DNA from: Pseudomonas helmanticensis
Lineage (GTDB): Bacteria; Pseudomonadota; Gammaproteobacteria; Pseudomonadales; Pseudomonadaceae
Direction of reading: 5' to 3'
Assembly (NCBI RefSeq): GCF_900182985.1
Contig: NZ_FXUY01000002.1
Coordinates: 917,001 to 981,000, forward strand
DNA: 64,000 nt
Position numbers and translations under genes: made by a program
The notes under the pieces: generated by a model
What the model saw: the letters and a program-made list of their open reading frames with translations, nothing else
Database searches by the model: none
Told to the model about the DNA's origin: nothing
Shown here: in pieces, positions 16,369-24,277 of the stretch
How positions within the stretch are numbered: position 1 is the first letter of the stretch
Layout: every line of letters starts with the position of its first letter

Positions 16369-17248
16369 AACCACTCAACAGGTCGACGAGGGCCAGTGCG
16401 CCTTTCTGTAGTGGCTGGCTCTTCAGCCATACCGCATGCACCGGCATCACCAGGCCATTTTCGATGTTGCGGAAATTCAGGCGTTTCAGCCTTCCGTTGT
16501 CCAGTCGCGGCTGCACCACCGACAACGGAAAATTGCCCCAGCCCAAACCCGCCTCGACCATTTCCATCGCGGTCTCAAGACTGTCCGTGCGCCAATATGA
16601 CTGCGCCACCAACGGCCGCGTTTCACTGATCGGCAAATCACGACTGGCGACGATGATCTGCCGCACATGCACCAGGTCCTCGAGAAACAGATCCTGCCCC
16701 TGCAACAACGGACTGTCCGCTGCCAGCGTGGCGATCATCCGTTCGCTGCCGACGAACTGAAAGCGCTCCAGCACGTTGACGCTCAACCCGGCGAACGCCA
16801 GGCAAACACTGACGCGACCACTGTGCAACAGCGCCAGCACGTCATCCTGTGGCGCGGTCAGCACTTCGATGTCGAGCAGCGGATGACGCTCGGCGATCAC
16901 CTTGATCGCCGCCAGCAAGCGCCGCCGGTCGATGTCGGCCACCACACCGATCGACAACTTGCTCTCCAGTCCCAGCGACAACTCCACCGCATGCACTTGC
17001 AGTTGCTTGAGCTGCTCGGCAATCAGTCGCGCATGCGGCACCAGTGCCAGCGCCATCGCCGTGGGTTGCGGTTCGCGATGGCTGCGGTCGAACAACAAAT
17101 AACCGAGTTCAGCCTCAAGGTTGCCAATGCCCATGCTTACCGCCGAGGGGACTTTTCCTAATGCTCGCGCTGCCGCAGAAAATGAACCGCGTTCAATGAC
17201 TGCAAGGAACAGCTCGATACTGTCACTGTTGAAATTCACTTCGCGCAC
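16367..17248 (-). CDS. LysR-family regulator, divergent from second PACE gene
   Basis: 293 residues, HTH at about residues 18-52 (RGSFSAAARALGKVPSAVSMGIGNLE), followed by a normal effector domain (KLSIGVVADIDRRRLLAAIKVIAERHPLLDIE). It is divergent from the PACE gene that starts 113 bp away, exactly like the pair at 2.7-4.1 kb, so the PACE exporter is its probable target. Its TGA lies at the edge of repeat B copy 3. Confidence 0.87.
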   Translation of the reverse strand: MREVNFNSDSIELFLAVIERGSFSAAARALGKVPSAVSMGIGNLEAELGYLLFDRSHREPQPTAMALALVPHARLIAEQLKQLQVHAVELSLGLESKLSIGVVADIDRRRLLAAIKVIAERHPLLDIEVLTAPQDDVLALLHSGRVSVCLAFAGLSVNVLERFQFVGSERMIATLAADSPLLQGQDLFLEDLVHVRQIIVASRDLPISETRPLVAQSYWRTDSLETAMEMVEAGLGWGNFPLSVVQPRLDNGRLKRLNFRNIENGLVMPVHAVWLKSQPLQKGALALVDLLSG

Positions 17249-17361
17249 CTATCAATAAATCTGAAAGCTACCGACTTTTTCTGTCAGCCCTATTGAAGCT
17301 ATCTTTCGTCGCCTTCGCCAGTCCCCGCTGGCCAACAAACGGCAACAAAGAGGCAATTCCC

Positions 17362-17802
17362 ATGCAAGGCGTCAAACGCAAACTGGTCTACGTGTCGCTT
17401 TACGAAGTGATCGGCATGACCTTCTCCGCCCTCGGCCTGGCACTGTTGTCCGGCACTTCGCCGGGCAGCACCGGGCCATTGGCGGTAATCATCACCACCA
17501 TCGCCGTGACCTGGAATTTCATCTACACCTCGATGTTCGAACACTGGGAAAGCCGCCAGGTCTCGCGCACCCGCACGGTCAAACGCCGCATCGCTCACGC
17601 TATCGGTTTTCAACTGACGTTGATCGTGTTCCTGATCCCGTTGATTGCCTGGTGGATGAACATCAGTCTGGTGCAGGCATTTTTGCTGGATCTGGCGCTG
17701 ATCATTTTCATCCCGTGCTACACGTTCGCCTTCAACTGGCTGTTCGACCGGGTTTTCGGTTTGCCGGCCTCGGCGCTGCCAGATTCGGCGGCTGCGGCAT
17801 AA
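17362..17802 (+). CDS. PACE-family multidrug/biocide efflux transporter (second copy)
   Basis: 146 residues from ATG 17362, which has AAAGAGG upstream; the open frame continues 5' without conserved sequence. Four membrane helices form two transmembrane pairs, with E in LYEVIGMTFS, the WNFIYTSMFEHWE block, and AIGFQLTLIVFLIPLIAWWM / LDLALIIFIPCYTFAFNWLFDRVF, the family's WNxxxxxxFD/E and LF(D) patterns. It is clearly related to, but diverged from, the PACE protein at 2683-3120, so specificities probably differ. Confidence 0.87.
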   Translation: MQGVKRKLVYVSLYEVIGMTFSALGLALLSGTSPGSTGPLAVIITTIAVTWNFIYTSMFEHWESRQVSRTRTVKRRIAHAIGFQLTLIVFLIPLIAWWMNISLVQAFLLDLALIIFIPCYTFAFNWLFDRVFGLPASALPDSAAAA

Positions 17803-17915
17803 ATCGTTAATTAGTAAGGAGATATTGCAAGAAATCAGCACTTTCCCGGCGCAAATCGCTGATCTTCACAATCCGTGAACTCCGATAGCAGGCTAAGCTT
17901 TTCCATCAATAAAAA

Positions 17916-19352
17916 ATGGATCTGCCCATGACTGCACACGCCTCCGCCGCCGCGCAAAGCGACGGCATCGACCCGATCCGCGCCGCTCAGGTGTCCGCCC
18001 GCATTGACCGCCTCCCTGCGGTCGCGACGATCTGGCGGCTGGTGGCGCTGTTGTCGATCGGTGGTTTCTTCGAGCTCTATGACCTGTTCCAGACTGCCTA
18101 CATCAGCCCCGGCCTGATCCGCGACGGCATCTTCGCCACCGGAAATCAGGGTGTGTTCGGTTTCTCCGATCAGGCGGCGTTTGCCTCGGCAACATTTCTT
18201 GGCCTGTTCCTCGGCGCCAGTCTGCTCAGCCCGTTGGCGGATCGTTTCGGCCGTCGAGCGATCTTCACTTTCGCGCTGATCTGGTACACGGTCGCGACGG
18301 TGTTGATGGGCGTTCAGAGTTCGGCGCTGGGGATTATCTGCATGCGCTTTCTGGTCGGCATCGGTTTGGGCATCGAGTTGGTGACCATCGACGCCTACCT
18401 CTCGGAGCTTGTGCCCAAACGCATGCGCAGTTCGGCGTTTGCCTTCGCGTTTTTCGTGCAGTTTCTGTCGGTGCCGGCGGTGGCGTTGATGTCCTGGTGG
18501 CTGGTACCGCAAGCGCCGTTCGGGGTGTCCGGCTGGCGCTGGGTGGTGTTGGCCAGCGCGGTGTTTGCATTGTTTATCTGGTGGCTGCGCAAGCGTCTGC
18601 CGGAATCGCCGCGCTGGTTGGCGCAGCATGGCCGCTTCGATGAGGCGAACCGGATTCTCGACCACATCGAGGCACGTTGCGCGAAGGATCACGGCAAACC
18701 GCTGGACACTCCCGAAGCCGTTGCCGTCGACGTCGAAGGCAAGGGCCGCTTCGCCGATATCTGGCAGCCACCGTATCGCCGTCGCGCGTTGATGCTGATC
18801 GTCTTTCACATCTTCCAGGCCATCGGCTTCTTCGGTTTCGGCAACTGGTTGCCGGCGTTGCTCTCCGGACAGGGCGTCAGCGTCACCCACAGCCTGATGT
18901 ATGCCTTCATCATCACCCTCGCCTACCCGCTCGGGCCGCTGCTGTTCGTCAAGTTCGCCAACCGCTTCGAGAACAAATGGCAGATCGTCGGTTCGGCCCT
19001 CGGCGCCATGACCTTCGGCACCTTGTTCGCCCTGCAGACCAGGGCGTTCGGGCTGATCTTCTGCGGGGTGATGATCACCTTCTGCAACGCCTGGCTGAGC
19101 TTCAGTTATCACTCGTACCAGAGCGAACTGTTCCCGACCAACATCCGCGCACGGGCGGTGGGGTTCTGTTATTCGTTCAGTCGCTTGTCGACGGTATTCA
19201 GCAGCCTGTTGATTGGCTTTTTCCTCGACAGCTTCGGCACGCCCGGCGTCTTGGCATTCATCGCCAGCAGCATGCTGATCGTGATGCTGACCATCGGTTA
19301 CTACGGTCCGCGCACTCGTAATCTGGCGCTGGAGAACATTGCCCATCGCTGA
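17916..19352 (+). CDS. MFS transporter (metabolite:H+ symporter type)
   Basis: 478 residues, 12 predicted helices. The loop 2-3 motif is SPLADRFGRRAIF and the corresponding PKRMRSSAFAFAFF and ELFPTNIRARAVGFCYSFSRL segments mark the sugar/organic-acid symporter branch of the major facilitator superfamily. A charged central loop of about 60 residues (LDHIEARCAKDHGKPL) separates the halves. ATG 17916 has no ribosome site; ATG 17928 (MTAHAS), with GGA 8 bp upstream, is a likely alternative. Substrate unknown; no catabolic genes adjoin. Confidence 0.86.
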   Translation: MDLPMTAHASAAAQSDGIDPIRAAQVSARIDRLPAVATIWRLVALLSIGGFFELYDLFQTAYISPGLIRDGIFATGNQGVFGFSDQAAFASATFLGLFLGASLLSPLADRFGRRAIFTFALIWYTVATVLMGVQSSALGIICMRFLVGIGLGIELVTIDAYLSELVPKRMRSSAFAFAFFVQFLSVPAVALMSWWLVPQAPFGVSGWRWVVLASAVFALFIWWLRKRLPESPRWLAQHGRFDEANRILDHIEARCAKDHGKPLDTPEAVAVDVEGKGRFADIWQPPYRRRALMLIVFHIFQAIGFFGFGNWLPALLSGQGVSVTHSLMYAFIITLAYPLGPLLFVKFANRFENKWQIVGSALGAMTFGTLFALQTRAFGLIFCGVMITFCNAWLSFSYHSYQSELFPTNIRARAVGFCYSFSRLSTVFSSLLIGFFLDSFGTPGVLAFIASSMLIVMLTIGYYGPRTRNLALENIAHR

Positions 19353-19506
19353 GCAGGCAGCGGTCATCGTCTGCCGCGCAACGGCAACGGATGACCGCTT
19401 CACTTCTGAGCAAAGACAACAAACAATTGAAATACAAGGACTTATCCGCAAGGCACGGTAATTGCTGCGTAACCGCCGTCAGCAATTACCCACAGGTCCA
19501 GTCATC

Positions 19507-20067
19507 ATGTTGGTCAACGCCAAACAACCGCTAATCATCCACCTGCCCAAGCAGGTCAATGACGACGCAACGGCCACTGCGGCCGCCGGTCTGCAGAGCG
19601 GCCTGCACGGCGCCATGCTGCAAACCCTGCAGAATCAGACCCAACTGCAATCCACGCAGACCGCCTCCACCGTGCAGGCGTCGGCCACCCAGATCGCCAC
19701 GCAGCAAGTCAGCGAAGCGACGCGCATCAGCGACAACGTCGACGAGGCTTTCGCCAAGACGCGCGTCAGCCTGCAATCTACCGATACCTCCGATGCCACC
19801 AAGACCACCGGCACTTCGGCCACCGATCAGTTCAAGGACTACATGAGCAAGTCGCCGGAACAGCGCCTGCGCGACAGTATCCTCCAGAGCATGGGCATCA
19901 CCGAAGACGACATCAAAGCCATGCCTCCGGAGAAACAACTGGCCATCGGTAAAGAGATCGCCGAGCGTTTGCAGGACAAAATGAAGTTGGCGCAGGCGGA
20001 CAAAGACAACGTCAATGATGTGAAGGACAGCGACAAGTTGGCGGACAAGTTTCTCGCAGCGCTGTGA
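19507..20067 (+). CDS. Hypothetical protein, Gln/Thr-rich with C-terminal helical module
   Basis: 186 residues from ATG 19507 (ACAGGTCC upstream). No signal peptide or membrane segment. Residues about 1-120 are low-complexity and rich in Ala, Thr and Gln (LQTLQNQTQLQSTQTAS), likely coiled or extended. The last 65 residues form a charged module, DYMSKSPEQRLRDSILQSMG then ITEDDIKAMPPEKQLAIGKEI, of a kind I recall at the C-termini of many otherwise unrelated Pseudomonas proteins. No function is assignable. It follows the MFS gene by 154 bp, apparently in its own unit. Confidence 0.7.
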   Translation: MLVNAKQPLIIHLPKQVNDDATATAAAGLQSGLHGAMLQTLQNQTQLQSTQTASTVQASATQIATQQVSEATRISDNVDEAFAKTRVSLQSTDTSDATKTTGTSATDQFKDYMSKSPEQRLRDSILQSMGITEDDIKAMPPEKQLAIGKEIAERLQDKMKLAQADKDNVNDVKDSDKLADKFLAAL

Positions 20068-20210
20068 TTATGTGACAAGTGGATGGAGGTCACGGAGGCC
20101 TCTGTCCTGTCCCACTCCCTTCCCTCCGGATTGCTACCTTTCATCAGAAAATCGTATCACCTGTAAGAACTGACAGTGGTGCTCGTTTGAACTGCGCGTG
20201 TTCAATAGAA

Positions 20211-20233
20211 CGAGTGATCACACTCGTGATCAC
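20211..20233. promoter_or_regulatory. Double palindrome, candidate operator
   Basis: GTGATCAC occurs twice (20214-20221 and 20226-20233), 12 bp centre to centre, within a region where CGAGTG and CACTCG also pair. It lies 22 bp before the start of the AT-rich gene, a position suited to a repressor. Confidence 0.5.
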
Positions 20234-20255
20234 AAGACAGGATCAGGAGAGAATC

Positions 20256-20633
20256 ATGGAAGCCAAAGCATTCACCGGTCATTGCGATTGCAAATCCACC
20301 TACAACGGAAACCCGGTCGGAACGGACTTTAATACAGAGCGGGTTGTTTTTGATCAAAGAACTTTTCAAGCGACCATGAACACAAATTTAGTCCAGATGG
20401 TCTATGCACCCGATAACCTAGAACCCGGTGAACACCTTCTGACTTTTGTTCATGATGGAGTTCCTCAGCTGGAATATCAGAATGGAATAAGAATGCTCAA
20501 ATTAACTGGAACCGGGAAAGTCACCATCGGGGAGAATCTGGATACCCAAGAAGGAACGATTGACGCTACCTACTTTGATGAATTGGGGCGGTTGATTGCC
20601 TTCAAGGGTACGTTCAGTGGTAAGTACGAATGA
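20256..20633 (+). CDS. Hypothetical protein, AT-rich gene
   Basis: 125 residues from ATG 20256 with CAGGAGA 6 bp upstream. The protein is soluble and beta-rich (RVVFDQRTFQATMNTNLVQM, YAPDNLEPGEHLLTFVHDG, TGTGKVTIGENLDTQEGTID, FKGTFSGKYE), suggesting a lipocalin/jelly-roll-like small barrel; two Cys near the N-terminus (HCDCKS). The gene and its 180-bp leader are visibly more AT-rich than the neighbours and use codons such as AGA, ATA and TTA that are rare around it, a sign of recent acquisition. It ends in a clear terminator. I do not recognise the family. Confidence 0.72.
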   Translation: MEAKAFTGHCDCKSTYNGNPVGTDFNTERVVFDQRTFQATMNTNLVQMVYAPDNLEPGEHLLTFVHDGVPQLEYQNGIRMLKLTGTGKVTIGENLDTQEGTIDATYFDELGRLIAFKGTFSGKYE

Positions 20634-20659
20634 AGTAACAGGTGTGCAAGTAATAAAAC

Positions 20660-20689
20660 AAGGGCAGTCGCTACTGCCCTTGGCTTTTA
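20660..20689. terminator. Rho-independent terminator
   Basis: aagggcagt-cgct-actgccctt stem flanked by an A-rich 5' side and a cttttag 3' side. It lies between the AT-rich gene and the convergent chemoreceptor gene and probably serves both. Confidence 0.85.
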
Positions 20690-20716
20690 GAACATGGCCC
20701 TCGCGATTTCAGAGCA

Positions 20717-22036
20717 TCAATTCAACTGCAACGTCTCGTTGAACTGACTGATCGCATCCACCACATGCCGCGATCCCTGCTGAATTTCCTGAATCACCGC
20801 CCCCGCCTCGTTCGCCAGTTCCACGCCAAGCCCGGTGCGGCTCAAACTCGATTGCATGCTCGACACCGCACTCAACGACAAATCATGGTTCTTGCGCACC
20901 ACGTCGACGATCTCCAGGGTTGCCTGACTGGTCCGTGCCGCGAGACTGCGCACCTCATCCGCGACCACCGCAAAACCACGTCCATGTTCACCGGCCCGCG
21001 CCGCTTCAATCGCCGCGTTCAGTGCCAGCAAGTTGGTTTGATCGGCAATTCCGCGAATGGTCTGGACGATGGTGCCGATGATGTCCGACTGCTTGCTCAC
21101 GGCATCGATACTCACCGCCGCTTCGTTGAGGTCGCGGGAGATGTCCTGAATGATCTGCACGGTTTGTTGCACGACTTGCGAGCCCTTTTGCGCGCAGGCG
21201 TCGTTTTGCACCGAAGTGCTGTGGGCGGATTCGGCAGCGTTCTGCAAAGTGGTCATCTGATGGGTAATGTCGCTGGCGAACTTGACCACTTTGTACAAGC
21301 GGCCCTTGGCGTCGAACAGCGGATTGTAAGAGGCTTCGAGATAAACCATCTGCCCGGACTTGTTCTTGCGCTCGAAGCGATGGGAGTGATATTCGCCGCG
21401 ATTGAGCGAGGCCCAGAATGCCTTGTACTGCGCCGATTCGGATTCGGCGCGATGGCAGAACAGGCTGTGATGATGCCCGACGATTTCGTTCAGCGAGTAC
21501 TGCATGGTTTGCAGAAAGTTGTCGTTGGCACTGATGACATTGCCTTCGGGAGTGAACTCGATCACCGCCATGGAACGGCTGATCGCCGCCAGCATGCTTT
21601 CTTCTTCGTGTTCTTTATTGACCCGTGCGGTGATGTCCGCCGCTACCTTGATCACACTTTTGACCTGCTTGTCGGCGCCATACACCGGCATGTAGCTGGC
21701 TTCGAGCCAGATTTCCTTGCCGCTCTTGTTCAAGCGCAGAAACGTCCCGCTGATCGGCTCGCCCCGGGCCAGGTCCCGCCACAACCGGGCGTAATCCTCG
21801 CTGCGATAGAACGCTTCTTCACAAAAGATCCGGTGATGTTTGCCACGGACTTCTTCGGCGCTGTAGCCCATGGTTTTGCAGAAGTTTTCATTGGCATCGA
21901 GAACGATACCCTCGGGGGTGAACTCGATCATTGCCATTGAACGGCTGATCGCTGCCAACTTGGCATTGGCCTCGGTCAGGGCACAGCTGAATCGCTCGAT
22001 TTCCTGCAGGTCAGCCTTGTGATGTAGGTTGAACAT
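20717..22036 (-). CDS. Soluble PAS-PAS methyl-accepting chemotaxis-type protein (BdlA-like)
   Basis: 439 residues with no membrane segment or signal peptide. Two PAS domains (about residues 27-137 and 149-258) are internal duplicates, each starting LAAISRSMA(M/V)IEFTPEG, 122 residues apart. A short MCP signalling domain follows with the conserved hairpin tip [20 protein letters not shown] and [15 protein letters not shown] (about 328-366). This is the layout of BdlA, which links redox or nutrient sensing to biofilm dispersal in P. aeruginosa, or of other cytosolic Aer-like receptors. PAS domains probably bind heme or flavin (inference). Confidence 0.88.
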   Translation of the reverse strand: MFNLHHKADLQEIERFSCALTEANAKLAAISRSMAMIEFTPEGIVLDANENFCKTMGYSAEEVRGKHHRIFCEEAFYRSEDYARLWRDLARGEPISGTFLRLNKSGKEIWLEASYMPVYGADKQVKSVIKVAADITARVNKEHEEESMLAAISRSMAVIEFTPEGNVISANDNFLQTMQYSLNEIVGHHHSLFCHRAESESAQYKAFWASLNRGEYHSHRFERKNKSGQMVYLEASYNPLFDAKGRLYKVVKFASDITHQMTTLQNAAESAHSTSVQNDACAQKGSQVVQQTVQIIQDISRDLNEAAVSIDAVSKQSDIIGTIVQTIRGIADQTNLLALNAAIEAARAGEHGRGFAVVADEVRSLAARTSQATLEIVDVVRKNHDLSLSAVSSMQSSLSRTGLGVELANEAGAVIQEIQQGSRHVVDAISQFNETLQLN

Positions 22037-22467
22037 GGTTGAATCACCTTCTGCGCGGTCTTTTGATTTGATGAAAGTTCAGTTCTTTCAAGATCTACCA
22101 CTACGTTCCACAGAACAGGCGCACGCATTCCTCCACGGGAGGAAGTTGTCAGGTGATAAATGATGGTCAATCGGAGAGTCCATATAGCGACGCTCTAATC
22201 AAGACATCCTTCTCTTGATAGCCCGCACCGGGGCCAGCCCTAACGCGTTGAAGAACTTCCATGTACAAAATGCTCCTTGTCGTTTCAGTGTCGGTGCCTT
22301 GGCTTGCGCACTCTGGCAGCATGAATTCACTCACTAACCGTGCACGGTCGACATAGTTAGTTACAGGTGAGCATAGACAGCGCAAGGCCTTGCGCAAGGC
22401 CATTAGTCGGCCAGTATCTGGCACTTTTTGCACAAGAAACGGTTCAGCTAGAAATGAATTCGCTCCG
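22037..22467. other. Gene-free stretch
   Basis: About 430 bp upstream of the chemoreceptor with no convincing gene. An 88-codon minus-strand frame (22167-22433) lacks a ribosome site and family resemblance. A perfect 16-bp palindrome GCGCAAGGCCTTGCGC lies at 22380-22395. The first 130 bp probably hold the chemoreceptor promoter. Confidence 0.5.
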
Positions 22468-22560
22468 TGTAGGAGCTGCCGCAGGCTCGGGCCGCGATCG
22501 GACGATCTTTTGATTTTAAAGACAAGATCAAAAGATCGCAGCCTGCGGCAGCTCCTACAG
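22468..22560. repeat. REP inverted pair (family C), left arm with insertion
   Basis: tgtaggagctgccgcaggct and complement facing inward. The left arm contains about 12 extra bases (cgggccgcgatcggac) before atcttttgat. It lies just past the end of the betaine-type binding-protein gene. Confidence 0.85.
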
Positions 22561-22573
22561 GGGGGAGTTGTGG

Positions 22574-23587
22574 TTAGAGGCTGTTGCTGACTTGGCTGGC
22601 GACTTCTGCGGGCACCCAGGCTTTCCAGATTTGTGGCTGATCACGCAGGAAGGCTTCGGCCACCACTCTTGGCTGCAGGCGTTTTTCGCTCATACCGGCC
22701 AAGGTCTGGTTCAACAGATCGATCGGCAGATCGACCTTTTCAAAGAATGTCACCAACTGCGGGTATTGCGCCTTGAACGGCGCTGACACGCCAATCGCCA
22801 GGCTCGCCGGCATCGAGCGTGTGCCTTTGGGATTGGGATTATTGGCATCGGCCAGAGTCTTCCAGGCCGCGGCGTCGAACGGCGGTTCATCCAGTTTTAC
22901 CAGTTTGAAACGGCCCAGCAGCGGCGTCGGCGACCAGTAGTAGAACAGCACTGGTTTGCCCCGCTTGATCGACGACGCCACCTCGGCATCCAGTGCCGCG
23001 CCGGAACCGGTGCGGAAGTTGACGAAGCTGTCATTCAGCGCATAGGCCTTGAGCTTCTGACTGTTGACGATCTCCGAAGTCCAGCCGGTCGGACTGTTGA
23101 GGAAACGCCCGCGAGTCGGGTCTTCCGGGTCACGGAAAACGTCCTTGTAGCGCGGTAGATCGGCCACCGATTTCAGCTCCGGTGCGAGCGCCTTGATCCC
23201 GCGTTCCGGGTCGCCCTTGATCACGTATTCCGGTACCCACCAACCTTCGGTGGCGCCTTTGACGGTGTCGCCCAAGCCAAACACTTTACCCTCGGCGGCG
23301 GCCTTGACCCACGCCGGACTGCGCCCGGCCCATTCTTCGCCGATCACCTGGATGTCGTTTTTCGCCAACGCCGCTTCGAGGCTGACGGTACTGCCCGGCA
23401 GCGTGTCGGTCGGGTAGCCGTAACCTTTTTCAACGATCAGGCGCAGCACTTCGGTGATGAAGCTGCCGCTCTCCCAGGTGATGTCGCCAAAGTGGATCGG
23501 TGCGCTTTTCTGCGCCGCTGAAACGGCGCCGACACTCAGGCTCAGCGCCAGCAGCGAACGGCCAAGCAGGGTTGTGATCGATCTCAT
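22574..23587 (-). CDS. Glycine betaine/ProX-type periplasmic binding protein, orphan
   Basis: 337 residues. Sec signal peptide MRSITTLLGRSLLALSLSVG ending near AVSAAQ, so it is periplasmic. The mature part has the OpuAC fold: FGDITWESGSFITEVLRLIVEKGYGY, IGEEWAGRSPAWVKAAAEGKVFGLGD, TEGWWVPEYVIKG and YYWSPTPLLGRFKLVKLDEP, with Trp residues typical of a quaternary-ammonium aromatic box. No permease or ATPase gene is near. Its ATG overlaps the stop of an upstream ECF sigma gene (ATGA), with AGAGGT as ribosome site inside that gene, so the two are translationally coupled, an unusual partnership. Confidence 0.88.
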   Translation of the reverse strand: MRSITTLLGRSLLALSLSVGAVSAAQKSAPIHFGDITWESGSFITEVLRLIVEKGYGYPTDTLPGSTVSLEAALAKNDIQVIGEEWAGRSPAWVKAAAEGKVFGLGDTVKGATEGWWVPEYVIKGDPERGIKALAPELKSVADLPRYKDVFRDPEDPTRGRFLNSPTGWTSEIVNSQKLKAYALNDSFVNFRTGSGAALDAEVASSIKRGKPVLFYYWSPTPLLGRFKLVKLDEPPFDAAAWKTLADANNPNPKGTRSMPASLAIGVSAPFKAQYPQLVTFFEKVDLPIDLLNQTLAGMSEKRLQPRVVAEAFLRDQPQIWKAWVPAEVASQVSNSL

Positions 23588-24111
23588 GCGGACCTCTTGT
23601 CAGTCAAAAATTGATTGGCGCTGTGGCGATCGCACAACGCTTGGGAACGGTTCATGTACACGCTGACCGAACGCTGGGAGATCCCCAGTTCGGCGGCGAT
23701 TTGCGGGTAGGTCAGGCCATCGATGCGCGCCAGCAGAAAGGTCGAGCGAACCTTGCCGGGCAGTCGTTGCAGGCTGTGGTCGAGGCGCTTCAGGGCTTGC
23801 GCCAGTTGGGCGAGTTCTTCGGGCGAATTGGCCACGTCTGTGTCGATCTGCTGCGCATGACGGCGCTCCAGATCGGCACGCCGCCAGCGTTGATAAAGCA
23901 GGCGCTGGGCGATGGTGGTGAGCAAGGCACGAGGTTCGCGAATCGCCGTGAGGCTGGGCGCTTCGAGCAGTTGCGCGAAGGTTTCGGCGGCGATGTCTTC
24001 GACGCTCGCGGTGTCGAGCAGATGACGCCGCAGATAATTGCAGAGCCAGCGGTAATGGGCGCGGAACAGGCCGTCAACCGAGTGATGATGGGAAAAGTCG
24101 GCGCCGGACAT
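23584..24111 (-). CDS. ECF sigma factor (FecI-like), no anti-sigma
   Basis: 175 residues from ATG 24111 (AGGAG 5 bp upstream). Region 2 is at about residues 10-75 (LFRAHYRWLCNYLRRHLLDTASVEDIAAETFAQLLEAP, then RALLTTIAQRLLYQRWRRADL) and region 4 at about 105-160 (LPGKVRSTFLLARIDGLTYPQIAAELGISQRSVSVYMNR). This resembles the iron-starvation FecI group, but no FecR or TonB receptor gene is next to it and I see no Fur box; the upstream DNA is an AT-rich block (taataatatttaaatttcat). It overlaps the downstream binding-protein gene by 4 bp. Confidence 0.88.
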   Translation of the reverse strand: MSGADFSHHHSVDGLFRAHYRWLCNYLRRHLLDTASVEDIAAETFAQLLEAPSLTAIREPRALLTTIAQRLLYQRWRRADLERRHAQQIDTDVANSPEELAQLAQALKRLDHSLQRLPGKVRSTFLLARIDGLTYPQIAAELGISQRSVSVYMNRSQALCDRHSANQFLTDKRSA

Positions 24112-24230
24112 AGGGGCTCCTTGATGAAGGGTCGCTGAATGTCCGGTGTTCCGGTGGCGCGATCGTAGCAAGGCGCCTTATGCATTAATAATATTTAAAT
24201 TTCATTCAGTTATTCTATTTGGAGATATAA

Positions 24231-24266
24231 GGTCAAAAGATCGCAGCCTTCGGCAGCTCCTACAGG
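24231..24266. repeat. Single REP unit (family C)
   Basis: One copy, ggtcaaaagatcgcagcctt followed by cggcagctcctacagg, without an inverted partner. It lies between the ECF sigma promoter region and the convergent end of the PhnD-like gene. Confidence 0.8.
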
Positions 24267-24277
24267 AGTGCGATCTT

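Noticed and set aside
17835..19451. 538-codon open frame opposite the MFS gene
   Set aside because: Composition (Gln/Ala/Arg-rich) and absence of any motif mark it as antisense to a real transporter gene.
22167..22433. 88-codon minus-strand frame upstream of the chemoreceptor
   Set aside because: No ribosome site, no recognisable domain and a mixed composition; treated as chance.
24112..24240. Fur box upstream of the second ECF sigma
   Set aside because: The region is AT-rich but lacks GATAAT-type inverted hexamers, so no Fur control was claimed.
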